The notes under the pieces were generated by a model. The model was given only the letters and a program-made list of their open reading frames with translations. It made no database searches and was not told the DNA's origin. Below, piece after piece: positions 47,758-61,364 of a stretch of 64,000 nucleotides of DNA. A program made the translations under genes and the position numbers. Position 1 is the stretch's first letter, and every line of letters begins with the position of its first letter. The stretch lies in NCBI GenBank assembly GCA_016208685.1, contig JACQXM010000027.1:93668-157667 (forward strand), given 5' to 3'. Source of the DNA: Planctomycetota bacterium (GTDB taxonomy: Bacteria > Planctomycetota > Phycisphaerae > UBA1845).

Positions 47758-50700
47758 ATGGACAGCAAATCAAGGCTCTCCAGACCCGTCGACAGCCGGA
47801 GCCTGGGGCCACTTGGGGGCGTTCCACGCGCTGCGGCGTGGGCCTGCGTGCTCACGCTTGGCCTAGGCAGTTCGGCGTGGGCCCAGTGTTCGGTCGACGC
47901 CGATTGCGATGACTCGCTCCCCTGTACGGCCGACACCTGCGTAACCGGCGCATGCGTCTATTCACCGGCGGCACCCACCGTCGTGTGTCGCACCGCGGCC
48001 GGACCCTGCGATGTCGTTGAATTCTGCGATGGCTTGACGACCGTCTGCCCGACGGACGTAGTTGAGCCCACGACCAAGGAGTGCCGCGCGTCGGCAGGCG
48101 CCTGCGACCCCGCCGAGTACTGTGACGGGGTTTCCACCGCTTGCCCCACGGACGCTCGGGCGGCGGCCGGGACGGTTTGTCGTCCGCGTGAGCGCGCCTG
48201 CGATGTCGCCGAATCGTGCGATGGATCGTCGACTGCCTGCCCGGCGGACGCGGTCGCAGCGGCTGGGACCGTGTGCCGAGCGGCCGCGGGGGTGTGCGAC
48301 GTCGCGGAAGCATGCAACGGCGTCTCGGTCCAGTGCCCGGCAGACACCGTGGCCCCGAGTACTACGGAGTGTCGCGCGTCCGCGGGCCCTTGCGACACCG
48401 CCGAGTTCTGTAACGGCCTGTCGACAACCTGCCCATCCGATGGCGTGAAACCCAGCACCACGGCTTGCCGAACGTCGGCGGGCCCGTGTGATGTGACAGA
48501 GTACTGCGACGGCGTTTCGGTGACCTGTCCGTCGGACGGGTTCGCCGCTGCTGGGGCCGTATGCCGGGCTGCGGCTGGAGTGTGCGATATTGCCGAGGCG
48601 TGCAGCGGTTCGTCCGCGGCGTGCCCCGTGGATGCACCAGGGCCGAGCGGCGTGGAATGCCGCGCTTCGGCGGGACCGTGCGACGTTGCAGAGCTTTGCG
48701 ACGGTGTCGCTCCGGCGTGCCCTCCGGACACACTCGTGGCTGCGGGAACGGTTTGCCGTGGTGCCGCCGGCGACTGTGATTTCGCCGAGGCGTGTACCGG
48801 CTCGTCAGCCGCCTGTCCCCCGGACACGGTCGCGCCCGGCGGCGCGCAATGCCGTGCCGCTGCCGCACCGTGTGACGCGGCGGAGTACTGCGACGGCATC
48901 GCGCCCGCCTGTCCCAACGATGGAATGCTGGGGGCAGGAGTGGTGTGCCGCCCGGCGGCCGGCATTTGCGACGTAGTGGAAACCTGCAACGGGTTCTCCG
49001 CGCCGTGCCCGACGGACCAGCTCGTCCCCTCCGGCACGATATGTCGCGCGGCCGCCAATGAATGCGACGTGGGCGAGGTTTGCAGTGGAGCAGATGCCTC
49101 GTGCCCAGCCGATGCCCTCCAGCCGGACGGGACGCCCTGCTCCGACGATGGGTCGTCTTGCACCTATGACGCCTGTGCTGGCAGCACGTGTACGCACCCG
49201 GACAACGGGCTATGTGGTGCATGCTGCACCGGAGCAGGATGTTCGAGCTCGCTACTGGAATCGGAATGTACGGCGCTGGGAGGAACATGGTCGGGCGCCG
49301 GCTCGCAATGCACCGAGCTGGGGGCGTGCTGTGTAGGCAGCGCTTGCCTCTTGGCTGACGGGGCGTGCTGCCTCCAGTTGAATGGTAGCTACTACGGCCC
49401 CGACATCGGCTGCCTGGGCGATGATAACAACAACGGCATCGACGGACGTTGTGAAGAGGTCGCATACAGCCCTTGTGACCAGCAGCGAGTTCAGGATGAC
49501 GGCCTGCTGAACGCGCGCGTGGGGTCGGCGGTTGCCCTCGGTGGCGAGGTTGCGGTATTGGGCGCCGATGGTGACGACGGCGTCGTCCCCGCCACAGGCG
49601 CCGCCTACGTGTACGCCCGCGTGGGGACGCAGTGGGCACCGGCGACAGTCTTGGCAGCAAGCGATGGAGCCGCGGACGACGACTTCGGTGGCGCGGTCGC
49701 CATCAGCGGCGATACGGTGGTCGTTGGGGCTCCGCAGGATGATGACGACGGGGTGGCTTCGGGGAGCGCCTACGTGTTTCGCTGGACCGGGAGTACCTGG
49801 GTCCAGGATGCCAAACTGACGGCCCTCGACGCGGCCGCAGGAGACCAGTTCGGCAGCTCTGTGGCCATAAGCGGTGATACTGTGCTCATCGGTGCGCCGT
49901 ACGATGACGACCGGGGAACAAGTTCGGGCTCGGCCTACGTATTCCAGAGAGTGGGGACGGTTTGGACGCAGTCGGCGAAGCTGAACGCCCCCGACGGCGT
50001 CGCCAACGCTCTATTCGCGTTCTCGCTTGCCATGCAGGCAACACAGGCGGCCATTGGGGCGGAGACCGATCCGCAGGCGGCGGCCGGGGCCGGCGCGGTG
50101 TATGTGTTCGCCTTCGACGGCGTCGCCTGGACCCAGGAGGCGAAGCTGCTGGCCAGCGACGCCGGTGCCGGAAATCGCCTGGGGCACGCGGTGTCGATCA
50201 GCGGCGACCTGGTCCTCGCAGGCGCTTCGGCGGACAGCGATTCAGGGGCGAACTCGGGTTCTGCGTACGTTTTCCGTCGCGAGCCCGGAGGATGGGCGCA
50301 GGAGGCCAAACTGCTGGCGAGCGACGGCGCGATGTTCGCCGAGTTTGGATACGCCGTTTCCGTGTACGGGAATGTCGCCGTCGTTGGTGCCCGCATGCCG
50401 TTGGGCGCCGGCGCCATGTACACGTACCGGCGAATAGGGACGAACTGGGTCGATGAACGAAAGGTAACGCCACCCGCCATTGCCGCCGGTGACGAGTTCG
50501 GCGTAGCCCTGTCGCTCTTTGGACGTACCGCAGTCGTTGGGGCGCGAGGCGCTGACGGCGTCGTGGGTAACAGCGGCGCCGCGTATTTCGTCGAAATCGG
50601 CGGAGCCGACTGCAACCAGAACGGTGCGCCCGACGGTTGCGACATCGCGCGAGGCCTGGGGACCGATTGCGATGACAACGGAGTGCTCGACGCCTGTGAA

Positions 50701-51621
50701 CTAACCAACAACGACACGGATGGCGATGGCGTGCTCGACCTTTGCGACCGTTGCCAGGGTTCGGACGATGCCGTTGATGCCGACGGCGACGGCGTTCCTG
50801 ACGGATGCGACCAATGTCCGGGAGTAGACGACGGACCGGATTGTGACGCCGACGCCGTGCCCGATTGTGTGGAGATCGGAGGTTGCGGCGGGACTTCACC
50901 CACGTGTGCCGACTGCAATAGCAACACCGTTCCCGACGGGTGCGACATCGCTCTGGGCACCTCACAGGACCTGGATCTGAACGGGGTCCCCGACGACTGC
51001 CTGCGCAAACCCGTGGGAGCGCCCGCCCCGCATAATTACCCCAAGAACCGCTACGTTTCGTTCGCGCCCGGCGATGCCGCCAATCCTGTAGCCCATCGAA
51101 TCAGCCAGGTGGCGCCGGTGTCGGCGGCCGTCGGATGGGTGGGCGTGCCGGATGCCAACGGTCTTGCGGCGGTGACTACGGCACCCGTTACGCGGGCCTG
51201 GCCGGAGGTGGTGATCCACGTGGGAGATTGCCAGGTCGTTCCCGATGCCCTGTACGAGATCGCCGCGGAGGTCGTAGGCGTTGCGATCTCACCGCCGCTC
51301 CCGGTGGGTACGACTCCGCGTCCGAGCCCGAAGTTCTGGGGTGACACGGTGGGCGAGCTGCTACCGGCCGGCTGGTCGGCGCCGAACGGAGTGGTGAATA
51401 TCAACGACTTCGTGGCGGCGCTGAAGGCGTTTCAGGACCCGGGCGGGCCGCTTAGCCCGCACCTCAGTGTGGTAGACGTTGGCGGCGCAGGCCTGCCGGG
51501 GTTCGAGGCGTGCCTCAACCGCTCGGTGAATTTCACCGACGTGTTCCTTCTGGTAAGGGCCTTCCAGGGATATCCGTACCCGTTCGCTACGGTTCCAGCA
51601 GGTTGCCCGGCGTGCCCGTAA
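47758..51621 (+). CDS. Large secreted multidomain protein: tandem disintegrin-like Cys repeats, FG-GAP repeats, DxNxNGxPDxCD calcium-binding-like region, C-terminal dockerin-like module
   Basis: Signal-like AAAWACVLTLGLGSSAWAQ; 12x CRxxxxxCDxxExCxGxxxxCPxD; DFGGAVAISGDTVVVGAPQDDDDG...SAYVF repeats; DGDGVLDLCDRC/DGDGVPDGCDQCPG; ends CPACP. Confidence 0.85.
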   Translation: MDSKSRLSRPVDSRSLGPLGGVPRAAAWACVLTLGLGSSAWAQCSVDADCDDSLPCTADTCVTGACVYSPAAPTVVCRTAAGPCDVVEFCDGLTTVCPTDVVEPTTKECRASAGACDPAEYCDGVSTACPTDARAAAGTVCRPRERACDVAESCDGSSTACPADAVAAAGTVCRAAAGVCDVAEACNGVSVQCPADTVAPSTTECRASAGPCDTAEFCNGLSTTCPSDGVKPSTTACRTSAGPCDVTEYCDGVSVTCPSDGFAAAGAVCRAAAGVCDIAEACSGSSAACPVDAPGPSGVECRASAGPCDVAELCDGVAPACPPDTLVAAGTVCRGAAGDCDFAEACTGSSAACPPDTVAPGGAQCRAAAAPCDAAEYCDGIAPACPNDGMLGAGVVCRPAAGICDVVETCNGFSAPCPTDQLVPSGTICRAAANECDVGEVCSGADASCPADALQPDGTPCSDDGSSCTYDACAGSTCTHPDNGLCGACCTGAGCSSSLLESECTALGGTWSGAGSQCTELGACCVGSACLLADGACCLQLNGSYYGPDIGCLGDDNNNGIDGRCEEVAYSPCDQQRVQDDGLLNARVGSAVALGGEVAVLGADGDDGVVPATGAAYVYARVGTQWAPATVLAASDGAADDDFGGAVAISGDTVVVGAPQDDDDGVASGSAYVFRWTGSTWVQDAKLTALDAAAGDQFGSSVAISGDTVLIGAPYDDDRGTSSGSAYVFQRVGTVWTQSAKLNAPDGVANALFAFSLAMQATQAAIGAETDPQAAAGAGAVYVFAFDGVAWTQEAKLLASDAGAGNRLGHAVSISGDLVLAGASADSDSGANSGSAYVFRREPGGWAQEAKLLASDGAMFAEFGYAVSVYGNVAVVGARMPLGAGAMYTYRRIGTNWVDERKVTPPAIAAGDEFGVALSLFGRTAVVGARGADGVVGNSGAAYFVEIGGADCNQNGAPDGCDIARGLGTDCDDNGVLDACELTNNDTDGDGVLDLCDRCQGSDDAVDADGDGVPDGCDQCPGVDDGPDCDADAVPDCVEIGGCGGTSPTCADCNSNTVPDGCDIALGTSQDLDLNGVPDDCLRKPVGAPAPHNYPKNRYVSFAPGDAANPVAHRISQVAPVSAAVGWVGVPDANGLAAVTTAPVTRAWPEVVIHVGDCQVVPDALYEIAAEVVGVAISPPLPVGTTPRPSPKFWGDTVGELLPAGWSAPNGVVNINDFVAALKAFQDPGGPLSPHLSVVDVGGAGLPGFEACLNRSVNFTDVFLLVRAFQGYPYPFATVPAGCPACP
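47985..49140 (+). repeat. 12 tandem ~96-bp coding repeats (32-aa disintegrin-like unit)
   Basis: TVCRAAAGVCDVAEACNGVSVQCPADTVAPST-type unit repeated; Cys spacing conserved. Confidence 0.9.
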
Positions 51622-51743
51622 ACGACCGCAGGCGGGCCGCAGCGCGCTCGCTGGTACATGCGTACGACGCCGCGCTGGCCGAGCAGAACCTGTGGGCGAG
51701 TCCCGGCGGTGCGACACCCCACGCGACTCTCTACGCCGCGATC

Positions 51744-51800
51744 CCAGGTGCCAGGTGCCACTGCTGTGCCAGCCAGGTGCCACTGCTGTGTCAGCAGTGG
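51744..51800 (+). repeat. 22-bp tandem repeat CCAGGTGCCACTGCTGTGYCAG x2 plus hairpin CCACTGCTG-TGT-CAGCAGTGG
   Basis: 51751-51772 and 51773-51794 differ at one base; perfect 9-bp stem 51780-51788/51792-51800; related CAGCAGTGGCAC at about 51883. Confidence 0.8.
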
Positions 51801-52265
51801 TATACGATAGGACGCGGACCGGACGATTACACGATTACTGACTCGCCGCCAAGCTCCCGCCCACGAACGACCCCTGCTCAACAGCAGTGGCACACCCAAC
51901 AGTGCCCCCCGCCGCGCCACGGCGATTCCCGCGACCTCGGCGTCGGGGCTGGCAGTGTCGGCGCTCGCCCTGGCCGCCGCCGCCAGAGTGCGGTTCGGGT
52001 TACACCGGCCGCAGTCCGCGCATTGACCGCCCCCGGGCACGCCGTCGGCACCGCTGCCACCGGCCCGCCAGCGGTTGCGCGCAACCGGGACGTGCGACAC
52101 CGGCGCGCAGGGTGTTGCACCCCGTGTTGCACCGACGACCCGCAAGGTGGGTCCGAACCTCGCGAAACGCCAGTGCCGCTGACTCTGGACAAACTTCCGG
52201 CGATCGCGTAGATTGCAGCAAATCGCCGGGGGATTCCGTTTTTTTCGCGGCTTCCGGCGGACTTT

Positions 52266-52337
52266 TGGGCTGTGGTGCAATCGGTAGCACGTCTGACTCT
52301 GGATCAGAAGGTTCTAGGTTCGAGTCCTAGCAGCCCA
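52266..52337 (+). tRNA. tRNA-Gln (anticodon CTG)
   Basis: TGGGCTG...CAGCCCA acceptor stem (7 bp); anticodon stem TCTGA/TCAGA with loop CTCTGGA; T-arm CTAGGTTCGAGTCCTAG. Confidence 0.92.
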
Positions 52338-52709
52338 GTATGCCGGCCGGCGGACCCCCGCCGGCCGCGCGCCGCAGCGCTTGGCGCCCCTGGCTCCTCC
52401 CCGTGAGATTCTCGGGCCTTATTCTTCCGCCAGGCCGCGTCCCTGTCGCGAACCGACAGCGCGGCCGCTCGCCCTGGTGCGGTCGCCCGGCAGTCGTCCG
52501 CTCGAACACCAGGGTAGCCGCGAAAACTCCCATCCGGCCCCCCCGTTCGGGTTCGTCGCCCACGCAGGCGCCTCACGTTCGGACTCCGAGCAGCCGATCA
52601 TTAAGCGGGTGGTCCTCAGTGCCAGCCAGGCGGCACAGCTCAGGGGCGGGTTGCGATTCACTCACACGACGGGCGCCGGGTACGCTCCCTGGCGTCGCGG
52701 TGTGCCGGA

Positions 52710-53581
52710 ATGAACCGTAAAACTCGAAACGCGCTGGTATGTGCCGCCCTCCTGCTCTGCGCCGCGTGGGGCTTGCGCTTCGTCGCGGCACCGGCCCTTC
52801 ACGAACTGCCCCCCAATTACTACCTGGAAACTCGTTACGAGTGCGACGGCGGATTCCGAGAGTCACCGGACCTCCCCCTGCGGACAGAGCACCAGGTGGC
52901 GGTGCGCGTGGACCAGACGCTGCTGAGCTCCGGGTCCGCGCGGATCGTCCAGAGCACTACCTCGTGGTTCACGGACGACGGCACGCTCACTTACGAATCC
53001 GCCGGTGTCTACGCCGTGCATCGAAACACCCGGGCCAACGTCCCCGACCTGGGCGACGTTCCGCGGCACGGGCAGTTCTTGTTCCCCCGCCATGTACAGC
53101 GCGGCTCCTTTACGGTCTGGGACGCCTATCTCGTCGGTCCGCGCCGGGCCGAGTTCGTCCGGGAGGATACTGTGGACGAGCTGCCTGTTCTGGTCTTTGA
53201 CCTGGTCGCGGATCGCATCAACGACACGGTGGCGTACGAGTTTTTGGCCTGCGTCCCGGAGCAATATGAGGTGCGGACGAGCGCGCTTACAACGGCCTGG
53301 GTCGAGCCGGTGTCCGGCATCGTCGTCGACCTCGTCGACCAGGGGAAGTCGGATTTCGTTGACCCCCGCAGCGCCGAGCCCGTCGCGCCGATCGCCGCCT
53401 GGCGGACATGGAGCGCGTCCGGCGAACGGGAGCGGATGGCGGTCCGGGCGCGCAACGAGCGCCTTGCGTTGCTGGCGGTCGAGCGGTGGCTGCCGTCGAC
53501 CGCGCTGGCCGGTGCGGCAGCGGCGATCGCCGTCGCCGCGTCGTGCGCCCGGCGAACGAGTGTTGCCTCGGGGGCCGTGGT

Positions 53582-53585
<4 letters not shown>
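52710..53585 (+). CDS. DUF3068/PorA-like membrane protein
   Basis: N- and C-terminal TM; tandem beta-rich lumenal region with [42 protein letters not shown]-like pattern. Confidence 0.5.
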
Positions 53586-56730
<3,145 letters not shown>

Positions 56731-56734
<4 letters not shown>

Positions 56735-57744
56735 GTGAAGCTCCGACCGGCGGCCGAATCCTCGTGGTGGATGATAACGCCACGAACGCATTGCTGCTCA
56801 CTCAGACGTTGAAGAAGCATGGCCACGAAGTGCTCGTAGCGCGGGACGGCGTCGCGGCGCTGGAATCGGCACGCCAGGCGCAGCCGGACCTGATCCTGCT
56901 CGACATCATGATGCCCGCCGTGGACGGCTTCGAGGTCTGCCGTCGGCTCAAGGCAAACCGCGGCACCGCAGGTATCCCCGTGATCTTCGTTACCGCCTGC
57001 GCACGCTCCGAGGATGTTGTGCGGGCCCTGGGTCTGGGCGCCAGCGACTACGTGACCAAGCCCTTCGTGATGGCCGAAGTCGTCGCCCGCATCTCCGTGC
57101 AGCTCCGCCTGCGCCGCGCCGAGCGCGAGTTGATCGCCAAAAACGTAGAACTGGCGCGGCTGGCCCAGGACCTGACCTCGCGCAACGCCGAACTGGCGAT
57201 CCTCAGCCGCACCGATCCGTTAACCGGGTTGCTCAATCGCCGCGCCTGGTACGAGGCCGCGGAGACGGAAGCGGCGCGCAGCCTGCGCTACGGCGGCTGC
57301 TTTGGTGTGGCCATGATCGACGTTGATCACTTCAAGATGCTCAACGACAGTCGAGGCCATCGGGAGGGGGACGACTGTCTCCGCGACGTGGCCAAGGCAA
57401 TCGAGAGCACCTGCCGCGTCACCGACGTCGCCGGACGGTATGGAGGAGAGGAATTCGTCGTTCTCATGCCTGAGACCAGCATCGACGGCGCCGTCGCGGC
57501 CGGAGAGCGGATGCGCGAGGCGGTTTGGGCGCTGGATCTCCCGCATGCCCGCGATCTCGCCCCGCCGCGCGTGACTGTCAGCATCGGGGTGGCGGTCGAC
57601 ACCGGCCAGTCGCTGCCGCTCGCCGAGACCATCCGGGCCGCCGACGCGGCGCTGTATGCGGCCAAACACGCGGGTCGTAACTGTGTCCGGCAGGGAGCGC
57701 GGCAGCCGCGACCTGCCGCCCGAGCGACACCGGCTCCCGATTGA
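56731..57744 (+). CDS. PleD-like response regulator with GGDEF (diguanylate cyclase)
   Basis: [36 protein letters not shown]-like [28 protein letters not shown] intact GGEEF. Confidence 0.95.
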
Positions 57745-57973
57745 CGTGCCGGGTCGCGGCCGCCGGTGCGCTCCAGCGCCGACGGCAAGGTTCGCCGGCC
57801 CGCAAGTTGCTCGTCCTCCTCCGCCCCAACGACGGCTCCAGCCACCGTAGCAGGTCGCGCTTCGCCAGCCGCCTATCCTGCACACACCCGTCAGCGAGGT
57901 CCACCACATGCCCAGCGGCGCCGATACCCGTGCCTTATGGGACCGTTGACCTGCGCACGGAACGCGCCATTGA

Positions 57974-58534
57974 ATGAGTGGGGAAGAGGCCGCCAACCGA
58001 GGCATCGCCCGCGCTGCCCGTCCCGTTCGTGCGGGTCTGTCCGGCGGGATCACGGGTGCCTTTGACGTCGCGCTCACCCGGCGAAGGGGAAAGTCCATGC
58101 GGGACCTTCAGAGGATCCAGCGCCACGCGCCGTTGCCGATGGCGCGAACGCGAGCGGCGGAGGTGCGCGACCTACATGTGTCCCACCGATGGGTATCAAC
58201 CCGGGTGCGATCAGAGCGCACCGCCCACGGACTCATCGTGGTGCTGACGATGCTGCTCACGGTGCTGGGGTGTGCGGGGAAGCGTCCTCATGCAACTGGC
58301 CACCCAGCGCGCATTGCGGCCGCGCCCTACCTGCTGTTCAATCCCGATCCGGAGGCCTTCCCCATCGTCGAATACGGCCGCAGCGACTGGCCCGCCACCA
58401 GCTCTTTCAACGAGCTGGGCGAGGTCGTCGAATACCAGGAGACCATCATTGATCGCCAAGGCCGCTTCGGGATCGATCAGGACCTGCACTATCGCCGCTT
58501 TGACTCCGTGCGCACTGGGCGTGCGTATCGATAG
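57974..58534 (+). CDS. Hypothetical lipoprotein-like protein
   Basis: HGLIVVLTMLLTVLGCAGKRPHATG lipobox-like; true start uncertain. Confidence 0.45.
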   Translation: MSGEEAANRGIARAARPVRAGLSGGITGAFDVALTRRRGKSMRDLQRIQRHAPLPMARTRAAEVRDLHVSHRWVSTRVRSERTAHGLIVVLTMLLTVLGCAGKRPHATGHPARIAAAPYLLFNPDPEAFPIVEYGRSDWPATSSFNELGEVVEYQETIIDRQGRFGIDQDLHYRRFDSVRTGRAYR

Positions 58535-58933
58535 GCACGCGGTCTTCGGCGCAACTCCATGCCCGGCCGCGCCGCATGGCGCGGACAAGACCGATTGCCG
58601 CCGCGGCAACCCCTGTGCATTTCCAGGCGTCGCGGGGCGGAGTTTGTGCGCTGCCTTACTTGTCAAGCCTCTGATTCGGATGGGCCGGACGACCCCGGCC
58701 GTCCCGCCGACGGCCCCACGGCGGCTCCTCGCCAAACGGCTTGATTGACGGAACCTCTTTCTGTAGAATCATTTGCAGATCATTAGGGTCCGGCGCAGGC
58801 GGCGCGCATCAGCCTCAAGCGGCCTGTCCGTTTTCGACCCTGGGCTCGCCGGGAGGATGGCTGTCGGGACGCTGGACCCGGATCTCTGGTGCACTTCCCG
58901 GGCCGGCGACGTGAGTTCTCACAAGGCTCGGAC

Positions 58934-59308
58934 ATGGCAACGATCACGAAGAAGGAACTGATCGACCGCATTGCGGAGCAGCACCAGCTGCAACGCATGG
59001 TCGTCAAGCACATCGTGCAGTCGTTTCTGGACGCCATCATCGAGGAACTCAGCCAGGGCAACCGGCTCGAGTTCCGGGATTTCGGCGTGTTCGAGTGCCG
59101 CACCCGGGCGGCGCGCAAAGCCCAGAATCCCAAGACCCTCGCCAAGGTGAACGTTCCGCCCAAGCGCACCGTGAAGTTCAAGGTCGGCCGGGTGATGAAA
59201 ACGCGGATGCGCGAACTGCCCCCGGCTATCGACGAAGCCACGGGACTCGCCGTCGAGGCCGCGGCGCGCCGCCGACCGCGGGCCGCGGTTCGCGGCGCCA
59301 CGCGTTAG
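58934..59308 (+). CDS. HU/IHF family DNA-binding protein
   Basis: MATITKKELIDRIAEQHQLQRMVVKHIVQSFLDAIIEELSQGNRLEFRDFGVFECRTRAARKAQNPKT. Confidence 0.95.
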   Translation: MATITKKELIDRIAEQHQLQRMVVKHIVQSFLDAIIEELSQGNRLEFRDFGVFECRTRAARKAQNPKTLAKVNVPPKRTVKFKVGRVMKTRMRELPPAIDEATGLAVEAAARRRPRAAVRGATR

Positions 59309-59379
59309 CCGTGGGTGCGCGAGCTCCCTGTCTGGGGCCGATCCACTTCGTATGACTTCTGGGCGAAAACGAAGGAGTG

Positions 59380-59832
59380 CTAGCGCAAGCGCCGTGCGGC
59401 CTGAATGCGCGGGTTGACGGGTGAAGAACGTAGCGCGGGCGGCATGCCCGGCGCGTCGGTTTCCGGCAGATCAAACGACACCCCCGTCAGGTACCCTCGC
59501 AGCCCCGCCGTGCAGTGCCGCACGCGGGCCCGCAGCCATGCGGCGCTCGTGTCGGGAAGGAACTGACGCACGTAGACGATCGTGCCCCCCTCGAACGACC
59601 GTTTGGACCAGAACGCACACCCGCCTCGCGATACGTTGTGCATCGTGGCACTGGCGTACGACAGGGGATCGTTGACGGCGCCGGTAACCTCCAACCGCTC
59701 CGCCGCCTTAAACCGCATCCAGGCGCGCTTCCCGGCGTACCGGTCCGGCTCGCCGGCGCGCTTGGCTCCCTCCACCAGGGTCTCGATGACCTGGCCACTC
59801 GGGTTTGCTGGCGCGCTTCCCTGTCTGGTCAT
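59380..59832 (-). CDS. PilZ-like domain protein
   Basis: RAWMRFKAAERLEVTG...SYASATMHNVSRGGCAFWSKRSFEGGTIVYVRQF. Confidence 0.7.
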   Translation of the reverse strand: MTRQGSAPANPSGQVIETLVEGAKRAGEPDRYAGKRAWMRFKAAERLEVTGAVNDPLSYASATMHNVSRGGCAFWSKRSFEGGTIVYVRQFLPDTSAAWLRARVRHCTAGLRGYLTGVSFDLPETDAPGMPPALRSSPVNPRIQAARRLR

Positions 59833-60242
59833 GGCGGAACCGTCCCGAACTTCGGCATCGCCGGCTCGCAACCGGCTCAGCCGGCTCGACACGGCAAAGG
59901 GCGGCGATGGGCGCCCACGCGCGGCGGGTGAACCTCGCCGCCTGTACCACTTGGGCCTCGCCGCCCGGCAGCCGACGCTCGCCTCCGGCGCTGCCCCAAC
60001 GTCGATGTCGGGGCGCGACACCAAGTGTCTATCGGAATGTACGATGCGCGGTGGAACATCGGTTCCCAACGGCCCGTGGCGCGGCGGGAGTCAACAAGAA
60101 CTCGGACGTATCCGCGGCCGGCGACTCTTCGTCCGGTAACCGGCGCGGCCTAGCGCGCTCCGCGGGAAAGCGCCAATGAAGCTCGCCTGACACGTACTAC
60201 GCCGCACGGCGTTCCGCGTCGCCGTGCGTGGGTCCGGCTGGA

Positions 60243-60790
60243 TCAGGCGTCGACGTTGGCGAACATCATGTGGATGAGATCCCCGGCGAAGCCCATGACA
60301 TCCTTGGCCGCGGCCTTGCCCTCCGGACTGCCGAGAGCGGCGAACATCGCCTCCTTGGAGTCGAAGTAGAGCTCCGCCGCCATGTAGTATCGCGGCTCGC
60401 CACCCGGCGAACCGTGAGGCGTTTGAGGTGTTCCTTGTTCATCACCGCCTGCACCTGGGTGCCGCGGGCCAGCAGCCGCTCGCCCTCCCACGCCGTCACG
60501 GCGCACACCGCCTTGCGATGCGAGACCTCCACCAGCTCCGCTCGCACGCGGACCGACAGACCCAGGCGGCACGGCGCCAGGTGGTCGCAACTGACGTGGG
60601 CACCAATGCCCTCCTCGTCGTCCTCCAGGAAGTCCACCAGCACCATGCGCGCCGCGATCTCCATCTGGTGCACCACCGACCACGTGGAAGCACAACGGTG
60701 CACCACCACGCCGTCGAACGCCGGACACATTTCGTCCGTCACGACGAACGAAAGCTCGCGAGTGATTCCAGGCACGAATCCGGGCTTCAT
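60243..60790 (-). pseudogene. Thioesterase (hotdog) gene with an out-of-frame EthD-like C-terminal remnant
   Basis: Frame A: MKPGFVPGITRELSFVVTDEMCPAFDG...ELVEVSHRKAVCAVTAWEGERLLARGTQVQAVMNKEHLKRL; frame B: GEPRYYMAAELYFDSKEAMFAALGSPEGKAAAKDVMGFAGDLIHMMFANVDA. Confidence 0.65.
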
Positions 60791-61046
60791 GGCGTATCAC
60801 CGGTGCGCTACGGCGGGGTAAGAATAGCGGGCCGGCGGGCGTTCACAACTCGGCTTCCGCCGACGGGAAGGGTGAGTCGCGGCGGACCCAAGCGACCCTG
60901 CCCCGGGGCACGGAGACGGCCCCCACGCCCGCCCGCCCCCGCCCCGCGCGACGTTTTTTCGGGGGGTGTTGCAAGGCGGTCCACCCGGCGTACAATGCGC
61001 GGCTCGAGTTGGACGGAGGACGGCGGTTGCGAGGAACGAAAACGCT

Positions 61047-61244
61047 ATGCCTAAGATGAAGACCCACAAGGGACTCAAGAAACGCGTCCGCGTCACCGCG
61101 ACCGGGAGAATCGTGCACAAACGCCCGAACTCCGGGCACTTGATGAGCACCAAGAGCGGCGACCGCTGTCGCAAGCTGCGTAAGCCCTCCGTCATCCGCG
61201 GCGCCGTGAAGAAGCGCATCCTCCGCGCGCTGGGTTGCGCATAA
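61047..61244 (+). CDS. rpmI: 50S ribosomal protein L35
   Basis: MPKMKTHKGLKKRVRVTATGRIVHKRPNSGHLMSTKSGDRCRKLRKPSVI. Confidence 0.96.
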   Translation: MPKMKTHKGLKKRVRVTATGRIVHKRPNSGHLMSTKSGDRCRKLRKPSVIRGAVKKRILRALGCA

Positions 61245-61364
61245 CAGGCGACGGGCGCTCGCCGGCCGTGCGAGGTCCGATGCGGGCAGGTACTCGCGGC
61301 GGCGCGCTATGTGGTCGTTCCCGCTGCCCGCCAGGGCAGCGGTTTTCGCAGGAGTTGGCTGGCT

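Noticed and set aside
47985-49140. Regular ~96-bp repeat considered as a CRISPR array
   Set aside because: The repeat is coding, diverged, without constant repeat/unique spacer structure, and no cas genes are nearby
47958-49163. 401-aa minus-strand repetitive ORF
   Set aside because: Its periodicity is only the reverse complement of the 12 coding Cys repeats
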